Positions 37,867-47,359 of a stretch of DNA of 64,000 nt are shown one piece after another. This stretch comes from Christensenella sp. UBA1242 (lineage in GTDB: Bacteria > Bacillota > Clostridia > Christensenellales > UBA1242): the NCBI GenBank assembly GCA_002308915.1, contig DBWI01000024.1, positions 54,363-118,362 on the forward strand, given 5' to 3'. Under the pieces are notes generated by a model. It saw only the letters and a list, made by a program, of their open reading frames with translations. It was not told where the DNA came from and made no database searches. The first letter of the stretch is position 1, and each line of letters starts with the position of its first letter. The position numbers were made by a program, and so were the translations under genes.

Positions 37867-38760
37867 AAGATACTTTATTATTTCCTTAACAGCTATTGCT
37901 CCATCGCTTGTAGCAGTTACCAATTGTCTTACTTCTTTTTTCCTATTATCCCCTGCAACAAATATTCCCGGAACACTAGTTTGACACTTTTCGTCAGCTT
38001 CCACATAACCATATTCGTCTAACTTAACCAAATGTGCATAACATGAATTTTCAGGAATTCTCCCTATTGCCACAAATAATCCATCTACTGGCAAATCATA
38101 TACCTTTCCATCATTATTTGTAAGTTGAATACTTTTTAGTTTGTCTTCAAAATTAAGTTTTGTAATATGAGTATTCATAATTATTTCAACATTGTTTTTA
38201 TTCTTTAGAAATTCAACTGAGCTAGCATCACCTCTAAATTTATCACTTCTAATAATTATATAAACCTTATTTACAATACTTGATAAATATTTTGCTTCTT
38301 CAAGTGCAGAATTACCACCACCCACAACAGCAACATCTTTACCACGATAAAATGCACCATCACAAGTTGCACAATATGCCACACCTTTGCCAATTAACTT
38401 ATCTTCGTTATCTAATCCTAATTTTTTATTTTTTGAACCACAAGCAAGTATAATGGCTTTTGCTTGATATACATCTTTTGATGTTTTAACTTCTTTATAT
38501 TCACCTTTGTCATCAATTTTTTCAACATTCTCAAACTTGAACTCTGTCCCCAATTCTTTTGCTTGATTAAACATTAAAGTTGCAAGATCAAACCCAGATA
38601 TATGTGGCGTTGCTGGATAATTCTCGATATTATCCGTATTTAATATTTGTCCACCATATCCCATTTTATCAAATACCAAAACCGATTTATTGGCACGCCT
38701 TGCATATATTGCAGCCGTAAGTCCTGCTGCACCTGCACCTATAATAATAATATCGTACAT
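37852..38760 (-). CDS. trxB: Thioredoxin reductase
   Basis: FAD/NADPH enzyme reducing thioredoxin. FAD motif IIIIGAGAAGLTAAIYARR (4-22), redox pair Cys130-Ala-Thr-Cys133, NADPH motif VVGGGNSALEEAKYL, and the C-terminal FVAGDNRKKEVRQLVTATSDGAIA. The start ATG at 38760 has GGAGAT four bases upstream; an in-frame TTG four codons earlier overlaps that site. 302 aa is normal. Confidence 0.95.
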   Translation of the reverse strand: MYDIIIIGAGAAGLTAAIYARRANKSVLVFDKMGYGGQILNTDNIENYPATPHISGFDLATLMFNQAKELGTEFKFENVEKIDDKGEYKEVKTSKDVYQAKAIILACGSKNKKLGLDNEDKLIGKGVAYCATCDGAFYRGKDVAVVGGGNSALEEAKYLSSIVNKVYIIIRSDKFRGDASSVEFLKNKNNVEIIMNTHITKLNFEDKLKSIQLTNNDGKVYDLPVDGLFVAIGRIPENSCYAHLVKLDEYGYVEADEKCQTSVPGIFVAGDNRKKEVRQLVTATSDGAIAVKEIIKYLEKLS

Positions 38761-38854
38761 AATTATCTCCAAAACAAATTAATAGTTTTATTATGATTTA
38801 ATTAAATATTTTTATAAATAACATTTTATTTTTATCATACAGCCAAAAATATGT

Positions 38855-38884
38855 CAAAAAAAATGAGCTATTTGCTCATTTTTA
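38855..38884 (-). terminator. Terminator after the small membrane protein pair
   Basis: Stem AAATGAGC/GCTCATTT with a T-rich tail on the minus strand, just beyond the stop at 38890. Confidence 0.85.
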
Positions 38885-38889
38885 ATATA

Positions 38890-39225
38890 TTATAAACTTC
38901 TTTCATCATCTTTTGTGTTTGAGTTATTATATTGATTTATTACAATTGTTTGCTTTTCATCTTGCTTCTCACCTTGCTTGCCTTCAAACACTTCTTCAAT
39001 TGGTGGTTTTGATTTTTGATATTCTCTCATTTTTTTCTCATTTCCAGCATAATCCATAAATGCCATTGGAAGTCCAACAAGAATACCACCTGCTTCAATA
39101 ACTCCACCAGTAATCATCAATGGTAAATATGCAGCAGGAACCAATGTTCCAACTACAACTAAAACTAATCCAACCAAAACAGCAGCAGCACATCCCAATA
39201 ATATTCCACCTTGTTTTCTGTTCAT
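38890..39225 (-). CDS. Small two-TM membrane protein (paralogue A)
   Basis: 111 residues. Two Gly/Ala/Val-rich helices (about 7-29 and 33-55) are followed by a hydrophilic tail rich in Lys, Glu and Gln. AGGAGG precedes the ATG. The helix hairpin and tail layout resembles the next gene upstream, and both end in acidic or polar tails, suggesting ancient duplication. Family unknown; a membrane-anchoring or stress role is only a guess. Confidence 0.7.
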   Translation of the reverse strand: MNRKQGGILLGCAAAVLVGLVLVVVGTLVPAAYLPLMITGGVIEAGGILVGLPMAFMDYAGNEKKMREYQKSKPPIEEVFEGKQGEKQDEKQTIVINQYNNSNTKDDERSL

Positions 39226-39234
39226 AATAACCTC

Positions 39235-39627
39235 CTACTCTTTTGTTAATATGATTTCATCAGTTGATTCTTCTACTTTTTGAGTTTCACTTGATTTAGC
39301 AACTGGTTGATTTGTAGATTCATTATTTTTCTCTTCTTGCTTGCTTAATTCAAAATCTTCTACAACATATGCACTAGTTTTATGTCTGTTACGTGCTTCT
39401 TGCTCTGATTGCTTGGTTGCTCTTTCTTCCATTTCAACACCGAAAGCAATTGAGCCCACGCCCAAAACTAATCCACCAACCAAAAGGCCAATAGCAAGTG
39501 GCAATGCTGAAGCTAATAACATAAATCCGGCAATAACTCCAACCGTTGCAATTGCCAACCCAACAAGCTTACCAACTCCTCCCAAAATTGTTGTTTTTTG
39601 ACTCTTTTTCATTTTTTTTCTAGACAT
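39235..39627 (-). CDS. Small two-TM membrane protein (paralogue B)
   Basis: 130 residues starting at the ATG with GGAGAG upstream (39627); an in-frame TTG or similar start four codons earlier is less likely. A basic N terminus precedes two glycine-rich helices (about 17-62), then a 65-residue acidic, Ser/Glu/Gln-rich tail. Nine bases separate it from paralogue A, so they form a two-gene operon ended by a terminator. No family recognised. Confidence 0.7.
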   Translation of the reverse strand: MSRKKMKKSQKTTILGGVGKLVGLAIATVGVIAGFMLLASALPLAIGLLVGGLVLGVGSIAFGVEMEERATKQSEQEARNRHKTSAYVVEDFELSKQEEKNNESTNQPVAKSSETQKVEESTDEIILTKE

Positions 39628-39690
39628 AATTCTCTCCAATTAAGTTTATTTTAACACTATGTAAATATTATGTCAATATACTATATTAAA

Positions 39691-41856
39691 TTAAGCATTT
39701 TCTTTTACTATTGCATCTTTTATTGACAAAGAAATTCTCTTCTTTTCAACATCAACACCCAATACTTTAACTGTAACAACATCTCCAACAGTTAATTCTT
39801 CGCTTGGATGTTTTATATACCTATCACAAATTTGAGAAATATGCACTAATCCATCTTGATGCACTCCAATATCAATAAAAGCACCAAAATCAATTACATT
39901 TCTAACTGTTCCAGTTAAAATCATTCCTTCCTTCAAGTCTTCCAATGATAGTAAGTCGCTTCTAAGAACTGGCTTTGGCATACTTTCACGAATATCTCTA
40001 CCTGGCTTTATAATTTCTGCAACCATATCCAAAAGTGTTGGAACACCAATACCACATTCATTAGCTACTTTTTCTTCTCCATACTCATGTACCAATTCTG
40101 TTAAATTTGAAATCTTTCCAGATTTGACATCTTCAGTTGTTAAATTAAATAATTTTAATAATTTTTGTGCTGCCTCATAACTTTCTGGATGAACAGCAGT
40201 ATTATCCAAAACATTGTCGCCGTCAGTAATACGCAAGAAACCTGCACATTGCTCATATGCTTTTTGCCCTAATTTTGGAACATCAAGCAATTGTTTTCTA
40301 TCAGTGAATTTAACAATTTTCTTACGATATTCACAAACATTTTTCGCAACACCACTATTCATTCCAGATACAAACTCCAAAAGTCTTGGGCTTGCGGTAT
40401 TAAGATCTACACCAACACTATTAACACAATCTTCAACAACACCTGTTAAAACTTCTGTAAGTCTATTTTGTGGCATATCATGTTGATATTGTCCAACTCC
40501 AATAGATTTTACATCAATCTTAATAAGTTCACTTAATGGATCTTGTAGTCTTCTAGCAATACTTACAGCACTTCTAAGATTAACATCATAATCAGGGAAC
40601 TCCTTTGCTCCAAGTGGTGATGCACTATAAACAGATGCTCCTGCTTCATTAACCATTGCATAGTTAACTGGTCTAGACAAATGCTTTAATAACTCACAAA
40701 CAAAAATTTCACTTTCTTTGCTTGCAGTGCCATTTCCTATTGCTATTGTGTCAACATTATATTTTTCTATTAAAACTTTTAACTTTTCAATACTTTCTTC
40801 TGTTTTTGATTGTGGTGGAGTTGGATAAATAACTGTTGTATCAAGAACATCACCTTTTTTGTCTATAACAGCAATTTTACATCCCATTCTATATCCTGGA
40901 TCTAATCCAAGAATTACATTGTTCTTTAATGGAGATTGCAACAATAATGGTTTTAGATTAACTTCAAACATTTTTATTGCTTGCTCGTTTGCTGTATCTG
41001 TTAAGTTTGTTCTTAACTCTCTTTCAAGAGATGGGAATAAAAGTCTTGAATAACTATCTTCAATTGTTTCTTTCATATAATTATATGTGGCTGTATTATC
41101 TTTTAGATAATATTTTTCAATTACTTCAAGAGCAATTTTATCCTCTAGCACAATATTAACTTTTAAACATTCTTCATTTTCACCACGATTTATTGCAAGT
41201 ATTCTGTGGCTTGGTATCTTGCATACTGGCTCAGTATGTTCAGCATACATTTCATATGTTTTTGATTTTTCATTTTCAACTAATGTAGTTTTGATGTCTG
41301 CTTTATCAAATAAAAGTTGTCTTAATTCTTTTCTTAACTCACTATCATCACTAATTCTTTCTGCTACTATATCTTTTGCTCCATTAAGTGCGTCTTGTGC
41401 AGTTGGTACTTCTTTTTCTTCATTGATATATTCAGCAGCCAAAACAAGCATGTCTTCTTTTGTCTCTTGTTGTTGCAAAATATCTGCAAGTGGTTCCAAT
41501 CCTCTTGCAATAGCAACAGAAGCACGAGTCTTTCTTTTTGGTTTATAAGGTCTGTATATATCTTCAACTTCTGTTAAAGTTCTTGCATTAGCTAGTTTTT
41601 CTGCAAGCTCATCAGTCCATTTTTCTTGTTCTTTTATACTATTTTCAACTTCGCCTTTTCTTTTTTCAAGATTTCTAAGATAATTCAATCTGTCATTCAT
41701 TTCTCTTAAAACTTGATCATCAAGACTTCCTGTCATTTCTTTTCTATATCTAGCAATAAAAGGAATTGTACAGCCCTCATCAATTAAATTTACAATATTT
41801 TCTACTCTGTCTAATCTTACGCCAAATTCACTTGCAAGTGTTTCATTTATATTCAT
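39691..41856 (-). CDS. tex: Transcription accessory protein Tex (S1 RNA-binding)
   Basis: 721 aa Tex/YhgF. N-terminal VENIVNLIDEGCTIPFIARYRKEMTGSLDDQVLRE block; YqgF-like core with LGLDPGYRMGCKIAVID; helix-hairpin-helix region NLNTASPRLLEFVSGMNSGVAKN; C-terminal S1 domain GTVRNVIDFGAFIDIGVHQDGLVHISQ. The start overlaps the amidohydrolase stop as ATGA. Tex is a nucleic-acid-binding protein affecting transcription and stress tolerance. Confidence 0.95.
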   Translation of the reverse strand: MNINETLASEFGVRLDRVENIVNLIDEGCTIPFIARYRKEMTGSLDDQVLREMNDRLNYLRNLEKRKGEVENSIKEQEKWTDELAEKLANARTLTEVEDIYRPYKPKRKTRASVAIARGLEPLADILQQQETKEDMLVLAAEYINEEKEVPTAQDALNGAKDIVAERISDDSELRKELRQLLFDKADIKTTLVENEKSKTYEMYAEHTEPVCKIPSHRILAINRGENEECLKVNIVLEDKIALEVIEKYYLKDNTATYNYMKETIEDSYSRLLFPSLERELRTNLTDTANEQAIKMFEVNLKPLLLQSPLKNNVILGLDPGYRMGCKIAVIDKKGDVLDTTVIYPTPPQSKTEESIEKLKVLIEKYNVDTIAIGNGTASKESEIFVCELLKHLSRPVNYAMVNEAGASVYSASPLGAKEFPDYDVNLRSAVSIARRLQDPLSELIKIDVKSIGVGQYQHDMPQNRLTEVLTGVVEDCVNSVGVDLNTASPRLLEFVSGMNSGVAKNVCEYRKKIVKFTDRKQLLDVPKLGQKAYEQCAGFLRITDGDNVLDNTAVHPESYEAAQKLLKLFNLTTEDVKSGKISNLTELVHEYGEEKVANECGIGVPTLLDMVAEIIKPGRDIRESMPKPVLRSDLLSLEDLKEGMILTGTVRNVIDFGAFIDIGVHQDGLVHISQICDRYIKHPSEELTVGDVVTVKVLGVDVEKKRISLSIKDAIVKENA

Positions 41857-43124
41857 TTTGTTAATCTCTCCCTAATCTCATTAGCTTTTTTGTATATCAA
41901 TTCTTTGTTCTCATTTAAAAATTCACCATTGTGATATAACACTTCACCATTTACCATTGTCAAATATACATCACTTGACTTTGCAGAATATACAAGGTGT
42001 GATAACAAATTACTATGTGGATAAAAATGTGGCTTGTTTATATCTATCAAAATAATGTCTGCAAGCTTACCTACTTTAATTTCACCAGAATTAAATCCAA
42101 GTGCTTTTGCTCCATTAATGGTAGCCATAGCCAAAACTTCTTTTGCCTTTACAACTTCTGCGTTGTATATGTTAACCTTGCTTAATGTTGCAACCAAAAA
42201 CATTTCCTTAAACATATCCAAACTATTGTTTGAAGCTACACCATCTGTTCCAATTGTTACATTAATTCCTTTATTTTGCATTGCATAAATTGGAGCAATC
42301 CCACTTGCCAATTTTATGTTTGATGATGGACAAGTTGACACACTGGCATCATAATCGGCCAATATCTGCAAATCATCTTTGTCCATGTGGACGCAATGGT
42401 AACAAAGAGCTGGCCTGTCAAAAAAGCCCAAATCTTCCAAATATTGTGGTGGGGTTTTTTGATTGTGTTCAACAGTACAATCACCAACTTCTTTTAGGGT
42501 TTCACTCAAATGAATGCTTCTTGGAATGTTATGCTTTGCAGTAAAATCCACACATTCCATAATACTTTTGTCATCTGTTGTGTATATTGCATGAATAAAG
42601 CAAACTGGTTTTATCAAATCCGAATCACCTATCATTTCGTATTGAGATTTTAGGTAATCCATATTACTCATACCAACATCTCTTGTTGTTGGGCCAAATC
42701 CAATACGACCTCTAAGTTTACTTTCCTTCATTGCCTTAACAATTTCTTCATTATAAAAGTAACCTTCTTCAATTGTTGTTATTCCAGCAGCCAAATATTC
42801 TAAAATACCTAATTTTTGTCCCCAATATACATCACTAGGCTTTAATTTTGCCTCAGTTGGTATAATATTATCAAATAGCCATTCATTTAGTTGTGCGTCA
42901 TCTTTTAAGCCCCTAAGCAATGTCATTGCTGTGTGGCAATGAGTGTCAACAAATCCTGGCATTAAAATGTTACCTTTAACATCAATTATTTTATCATAGT
43001 TATCTTCTGGAGCTTTTGGACCAACAAATTCAATTAAATTGCCATTTACTACCACATCTCCATCAAACAACCCTTCATCAAAATCTAGCCTTAAAATTTT
43101 TGCATTTTTAAATAATACTTTCAT
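41853..43124 (-). CDS. Amidohydrolase, MTA/SAH deaminase-like
   Basis: 423 aa metal-dependent amidohydrolase of the MtaD/TrzN type, converting S-adenosylhomocysteine or methylthioadenosine to the inosyl form in characterised relatives. Metal ligands: PGFVDTHCHTAMTLLRG (HxH near 63-65), then SIHLSE, YHCVHMD, and TIGTDGVASNNSLDMF with the final Asp. The start at 43124 has AGGTG upstream. It is upstream of and coupled to tex. A 19-base perfect palindrome covers its likely transcription start, implying repression by a dimeric regulator. Confidence 0.88.
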   Translation of the reverse strand: MKVLFKNAKILRLDFDEGLFDGDVVVNGNLIEFVGPKAPEDNYDKIIDVKGNILMPGFVDTHCHTAMTLLRGLKDDAQLNEWLFDNIIPTEAKLKPSDVYWGQKLGILEYLAAGITTIEEGYFYNEEIVKAMKESKLRGRIGFGPTTRDVGMSNMDYLKSQYEMIGDSDLIKPVCFIHAIYTTDDKSIMECVDFTAKHNIPRSIHLSETLKEVGDCTVEHNQKTPPQYLEDLGFFDRPALCYHCVHMDKDDLQILADYDASVSTCPSSNIKLASGIAPIYAMQNKGINVTIGTDGVASNNSLDMFKEMFLVATLSKVNIYNAEVVKAKEVLAMATINGAKALGFNSGEIKVGKLADIILIDINKPHFYPHSNLLSHLVYSAKSSDVYLTMVNGEVLYHNGEFLNENKELIYKKANEIRERLTK

Positions 43125-43139
43125 AAATACACCTATTTG

Positions 43140-43158
43140 TGTCATAATATTTATGACA
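43140..43158. promoter_or_regulatory. Palindromic operator candidate between amidohydrolase and dinB
   Basis: TGTCATAATATTTATGACA: eight-base perfect arms around TAT. It starts where transcription from the -10 TATAAT at 43164-43169 (minus, with TGA extension) should begin, and it also lies upstream of dinB, so it could regulate both divergent genes. Unlike a typical LexA box (GAAC-N4-GTTC). Confidence 0.5.
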
Positions 43159-43186
43159 TATTTATTATATCAAAAAGGAGTTTGAT

Positions 43187-44413
43187 GTGCAAATGAAACA
43201 AAGAATAATATTGCATTGTGATGTAAATAATTTTTTCGCTTCCGTTGAATGCGCATTAAACCCAAGTATAAAAGATATGCCCGTTGCCGTAACTGGTGAA
43301 AAATCAAAAAGAACAGGAATAGTTTTGGCAAAAAATAGTATTGCAAAAAGTTTTGGAGTTAAAACAGGAGATATCATTTTTGAAGCAAAGAAAAAATGTC
43401 CTAACCTTATTTGCGTAAAACCACATCACGATATATACGAAAGTTACTCAAAACGAATTCGTTCTATTTATGAAGAATACACAGACCGAGTTGAGCCATT
43501 TGGAATTGATGAATGTTGGCTAGATATAACTGATACTGTAAAATTTTTTGGAACTCCCCTTGATGTTGCAAATCAATTAAGAGAAAGAATAAAAAAAGAA
43601 ATAGGAGTTACTATTTCTGTTGGTATAAGCTTTTCAAAACTTTATGCAAAACTGGGAAGTGATATGAAAAAACCCGATGCTGTAACAATTATTTCATATG
43701 ATAATTTTAAAAAAATGACCTACAAATTACCTTTATCAAGTGTTATTGGCATTGGTAGAAAAATGGAACCCAAACTTAATAAATTAAACATTTTTACGCT
43801 TGGCGATTTTGCAAATTATGACAAATATGTAATAAAAAAACACTTTGGTGTTGTTGGCGAAGAAATGTACAACAAGATAAATGGTATTGGTGATAATGAA
43901 ATTGCAAGCATAGATGAAATTAAAAAATTAAAAAGCATTGGCAATGGCACAACAACTCTTGTTGATATTCAAACTGAGTACGATATGCAAAGCGTTGTTA
44001 TGTTCCTATGTGATGAAATCGCATCACGTATGAGATATCACCACCTTAAAGGCACAACAATACATGTAAGCTTAAGAAAGAATGATTTAACTTGGTTTGG
44101 AAAAAGTTATACAGTTTTAACCCCAACAAATACTGCAAAAGATTTATATACTGAGGCTCTTAAACTAATAAATACAATGTGGAAACCTGGTTTCCTTATT
44201 AGAAGTATTAGAATAAGCGTATCAAATATTACAGATGAAAATGAGCAAATTAATCTTTTTGAAGATAAACAAAACAAAGATAAACTTAATTCTGCAATAG
44301 ACAAAATCCGACAAAAATATGGCTACAAAAGTATATCCCCACTAATAACAAACAATGATGAAGTAATAAACAGAGATGCGTTAAAAACAAACAATAATGA
44401 TGAAGAAACATAA
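43187..44413 (+). CDS. dinB: DNA polymerase IV (Y family)
   Basis: Translesion polymerase, 408 aa. Motif I LHCDVNNFFASVE (metal Asp12), motif III FGIDECWLDIT with the acidic pair, and the YAKLGSDMKKPDA stretch, followed by the little-finger domain. The very C terminus (QINLFED) contains the beta-clamp-binding QxxLF-type peptide. The start is the GTG at 43187, six bases after AAGGAG; the ATG two codons later is too far away. Monocistronic. Confidence 0.94.
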   Translation: MQMKQRIILHCDVNNFFASVECALNPSIKDMPVAVTGEKSKRTGIVLAKNSIAKSFGVKTGDIIFEAKKKCPNLICVKPHHDIYESYSKRIRSIYEEYTDRVEPFGIDECWLDITDTVKFFGTPLDVANQLRERIKKEIGVTISVGISFSKLYAKLGSDMKKPDAVTIISYDNFKKMTYKLPLSSVIGIGRKMEPKLNKLNIFTLGDFANYDKYVIKKHFGVVGEEMYNKINGIGDNEIASIDEIKKLKSIGNGTTTLVDIQTEYDMQSVVMFLCDEIASRMRYHHLKGTTIHVSLRKNDLTWFGKSYTVLTPTNTAKDLYTEALKLINTMWKPGFLIRSIRISVSNITDENEQINLFEDKQNKDKLNSAIDKIRQKYGYKSISPLITNNDEVINRDALKTNNNDEET

Positions 44414-44443
44414 AAAAAATCACAAATAAATGTGATTTTTTTG
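44411..44443. terminator. Bidirectional terminator (dinB / polA)
   Basis: Stem AAAAATCACA/TGTGATTTTT with a six-base loop between convergent dinB and polA; T runs on both strands. Confidence 0.9.
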
Positions 44444-46945
44444 TTATTTTGCATCAAACCAAGTTTTTCCACTACTTATGTTTACAATTAGTGGAACTAT
44501 TAAATTAACTACATTCTCCATACAAGAATGCAAAATCTTTTTTACAATTTCAATTTCTTCTTTTGGAGAATCAATCATAAGTTCATCATGGATTTGAAGA
44601 ATTAACTTGCTTTTTAGTTTTTTATTCTTTAATTCATTGTTAACTTTTATCATTGCAATTTTAATAACATCACTTGCAGTTCCCTGCAAAGGCATATTCA
44701 TTGCAACCCTTTCACCAAATTGTCTGATATTAAAGTTTGATGAACTAATTTCATTAATTTTTCTAATTCTTCCAAATAATGTTTTTACATATCCATTTTG
44801 CTTTGCAAACTCAATATTATTTTTCATATACACAGTAACATCTGGATATGTTGCAAGATATTTATCTAAAAACTTTTTGGCATTCTTTGGACTTTCACCT
44901 ATTTGATTTGCAAGACCATAAGCACTTATCCCATAAATTATACCAAAGTTAGTTGCCTTTGCACTTGAACGTTCATGCTCTGTCACCAATTCAATTGGTT
45001 TATCAAAAATTTGACTTGCAGTTGACCTGTGAATATCTTGATTATTCTTGTATGCTTCGATTAGATTTTTGTCTCCAGAAAGTGATGCCAATAATCTTAA
45101 TTCAATTTGGCTGTAATCTGCTGAAATTATTTCACCATCATTAAATCTTGAAATAAACATTTTGCGTAGATTTTTGCCTTCATCATCTCTGACTGGAATA
45201 TTTTGTAAATTTGGTTCACTTGAAGACAATCTGCCTGTTGATGTTAAAGTTTGATTAAATATTGTGTGAATACACTCACCCTTTTCTTCAACAATTTTGC
45301 GATATGGCTCAAGGTATGTGCTTGATAATTTTTGAATTTTACGATACCTAATAATAAGTGGCACAACTTCGTGTGAATATTGCAACATAATCAAATTTTC
45401 TATGCTAGTTGAATGTTTTTTATTATTAAAATCACTTAAACCCAACTCATCAAACAAAACACTTGCAACTTGCTTTGGTGAATTAATGTTAAACTCATAT
45501 CCAACACAATCAAAAATCTGTTCTGTCAAATCATCAACTTCTTCTTTATATTTTTCAGCAAGTTCATCTAATGTTGTTTTGTTAACATAGAATCCATTAT
45601 TTTCCATTTCGTACAAAACATATGTTAATGGCAACTCTATGTCATAATAAACAGAAGTAAGCTCATATTTATCCATGATTTTTTCGAGTTCGTTCTTTAC
45701 TGAAGCATATTCTTGAATGGTATATTCGGCACCATATTTTTCTCCTGCATGAACAAGATATTCTGCAATAGACAAATCAAAAATATTGCCTTTTACATTA
45801 ACAAAATTTCCAAATAAATGCAAATGAGATTTTAGGTCAAATGTTATTTTTTGAATAAAATCACTCTCAAAAACATCTTTTAAACACAAAAGAATATCAT
45901 TTAATTGAATATTTTTGCTAATTGAATAATATTTTTCACTATTAAAGCATATCAAATAATCATTCAAAAAATTAAAAGCAAAATATTCAATCTTTTCATC
46001 TTTTAGTATTTTTTCTATGCTTTTTATATCATCAAGCGTTTGCTTGTTTTCAAAAACTTCTGTTATTTTTTCTTGAACAAAATCTTCTTGGTTCAAAAAC
46101 AATTCATTTCTTTTTAATAATGATTTGAATTCATAGTTTTTGAAGATTTCTTTTACATTATTGTTAAATGGAAAATCATAACCAAAATTTTGAATATTTA
46201 CATCAATATTGCAATCTGTTTTTATTGTTGCAAGTTTGTATGATAAGTATGCACTATCTTTTCCATTCTCAAGCTTTTCTCTTAACTTCCCTGTTGTACT
46301 TTCTATATTTGCATACACACCATCAAGAGTTGAATTATCTGCAATAAGTTTTTTAGCAGTAATTTCTCCAATCCCAGAAACACCAGGAATATTATCTGAA
46401 CTGTCACCCATAAGTGATTTTAGGTCAATTATTTGACTTGGAGAAACTCCAAACAAATCTTTGATGTTATCTTGATTAACAACTTGAACATCTGTAATGC
46501 CCTTTTTGGTTAGCCATACTTCTGTGTTATTGTCTATAAGTTGCAATACATCCCTATCCCCAGATAAAATAATATTGCTAACACCAGAATTTTTTGCAAC
46601 TGTACCAATAATGTCATCTGCCTCTATTCCATTCTCTTCAAAAATTTTGATATTCATTTTTTGTAATAAGTTTTTGAGTATTGGCATTTGACTGGCAAGT
46701 TCATCTGGCATCTTTTTTCTTGTACCTTTGTATTCTGCATACATATCTGTTCTAAAAGTATGCCTAGAATGATCAAAAGCAACACACAAATAATCTGGGT
46801 GTTGCTCTGTGATAAATTTTATTAAAATGTTACAAAAACCATAAACGGCATTAGAATATTCGCCATTTTGATTTGTTAAAAGTGGCAACGCATAAAAGGC
46901 ACGATTAACTAAGCTATTGCCATCAACAATCAATAACTTCTTCAT
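44444..46945 (-). CDS. polA: DNA polymerase I
   Basis: 833 aa family A polymerase. N-terminal 5'-3' exonuclease (LIVDGNSLVNRAFYALP, GIEADDIIGT, SGDRDVLQL, GVSGIGEITAKKL) and complete polymerase motifs A (DYSQIELRLLASLS), B (RSSAKATNFGIIYG) and C (QIHDELMID). The 3'-5' exonuclease region (about 300-440) lacks the DxE motif, as in B. stearothermophilus Pol I, so no proofreading is expected. Acts in Okazaki fragment processing and repair. Follows a small membrane protein gene by 20 bases. Confidence 0.96.
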   Translation of the reverse strand: MKKLLIVDGNSLVNRAFYALPLLTNQNGEYSNAVYGFCNILIKFITEQHPDYLCVAFDHSRHTFRTDMYAEYKGTRKKMPDELASQMPILKNLLQKMNIKIFEENGIEADDIIGTVAKNSGVSNIILSGDRDVLQLIDNNTEVWLTKKGITDVQVVNQDNIKDLFGVSPSQIIDLKSLMGDSSDNIPGVSGIGEITAKKLIADNSTLDGVYANIESTTGKLREKLENGKDSAYLSYKLATIKTDCNIDVNIQNFGYDFPFNNNVKEIFKNYEFKSLLKRNELFLNQEDFVQEKITEVFENKQTLDDIKSIEKILKDEKIEYFAFNFLNDYLICFNSEKYYSISKNIQLNDILLCLKDVFESDFIQKITFDLKSHLHLFGNFVNVKGNIFDLSIAEYLVHAGEKYGAEYTIQEYASVKNELEKIMDKYELTSVYYDIELPLTYVLYEMENNGFYVNKTTLDELAEKYKEEVDDLTEQIFDCVGYEFNINSPKQVASVLFDELGLSDFNNKKHSTSIENLIMLQYSHEVVPLIIRYRKIQKLSSTYLEPYRKIVEEKGECIHTIFNQTLTSTGRLSSSEPNLQNIPVRDDEGKNLRKMFISRFNDGEIISADYSQIELRLLASLSGDKNLIEAYKNNQDIHRSTASQIFDKPIELVTEHERSSAKATNFGIIYGISAYGLANQIGESPKNAKKFLDKYLATYPDVTVYMKNNIEFAKQNGYVKTLFGRIRKINEISSSNFNIRQFGERVAMNMPLQGTASDVIKIAMIKVNNELKNKKLKSKLILQIHDELMIDSPKEEIEIVKKILHSCMENVVNLIVPLIVNISSGKTWFDAK

Positions 46946-46965
46946 TTATATTTTATTTCCAATTA

Positions 46966-47304
46966 TTATGCTTTTAATACCAACCTTACTATAGCTTCTG
47001 GGCTTCCATTGAATATATTATGGAAAAATTGTGGAGCAGCTGCAGCTACAATAAATATCACTATTGCAAGAATAATTAAAATACCAAATACAATTTTAAT
47101 TGCTTTTCCAGCAAGTCCACCAAAAGCAAATAAGCAAAGAAGTGTCATTGCACCATAATCCCTAGCAAAATCTACATACTTTTGATACTCTGTTGGAATT
47201 GAAAATAATGTGTTGTTACATGCCTCATTAATTTTTAATGCTGCAAGTCCCAAAACAAATGCAGTAGTAATAACTGTCAAAACAAAAAAGTAAGTTTTTT
47301 TCAT
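46966..47304 (-). CDS. Small three-TM membrane protein, unknown
   Basis: 112 residues with hydrophobic stretches at about 4-24, 52-68 and 69-90 and a short C-terminal tail. AGGAGG is well placed before the ATG, so translation is likely. Helix spacing and the short glycine-rich FAFGGLAGKAIKIVFG turn do not match a family I know. Lies upstream of polA on the same strand and may be co-transcribed. Confidence 0.7.
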   Translation of the reverse strand: MKKTYFFVLTVITTAFVLGLAALKINEACNNTLFSIPTEYQKYVDFARDYGAMTLLCLFAFGGLAGKAIKIVFGILIILAIVIFIVAAAAPQFFHNIFNGSPEAIVRLVLKA

Positions 47305-47359
47305 ATTATCCTCCTAAATTCTGATTTTATTATACCATGTATTTTGTTATTTGTCTATA

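Noticed and set aside
43187..43193. ATG at 43193 as the dinB start
   Set aside because: AAGGAG lies six bases before GTG 43187 but twelve before that ATG.
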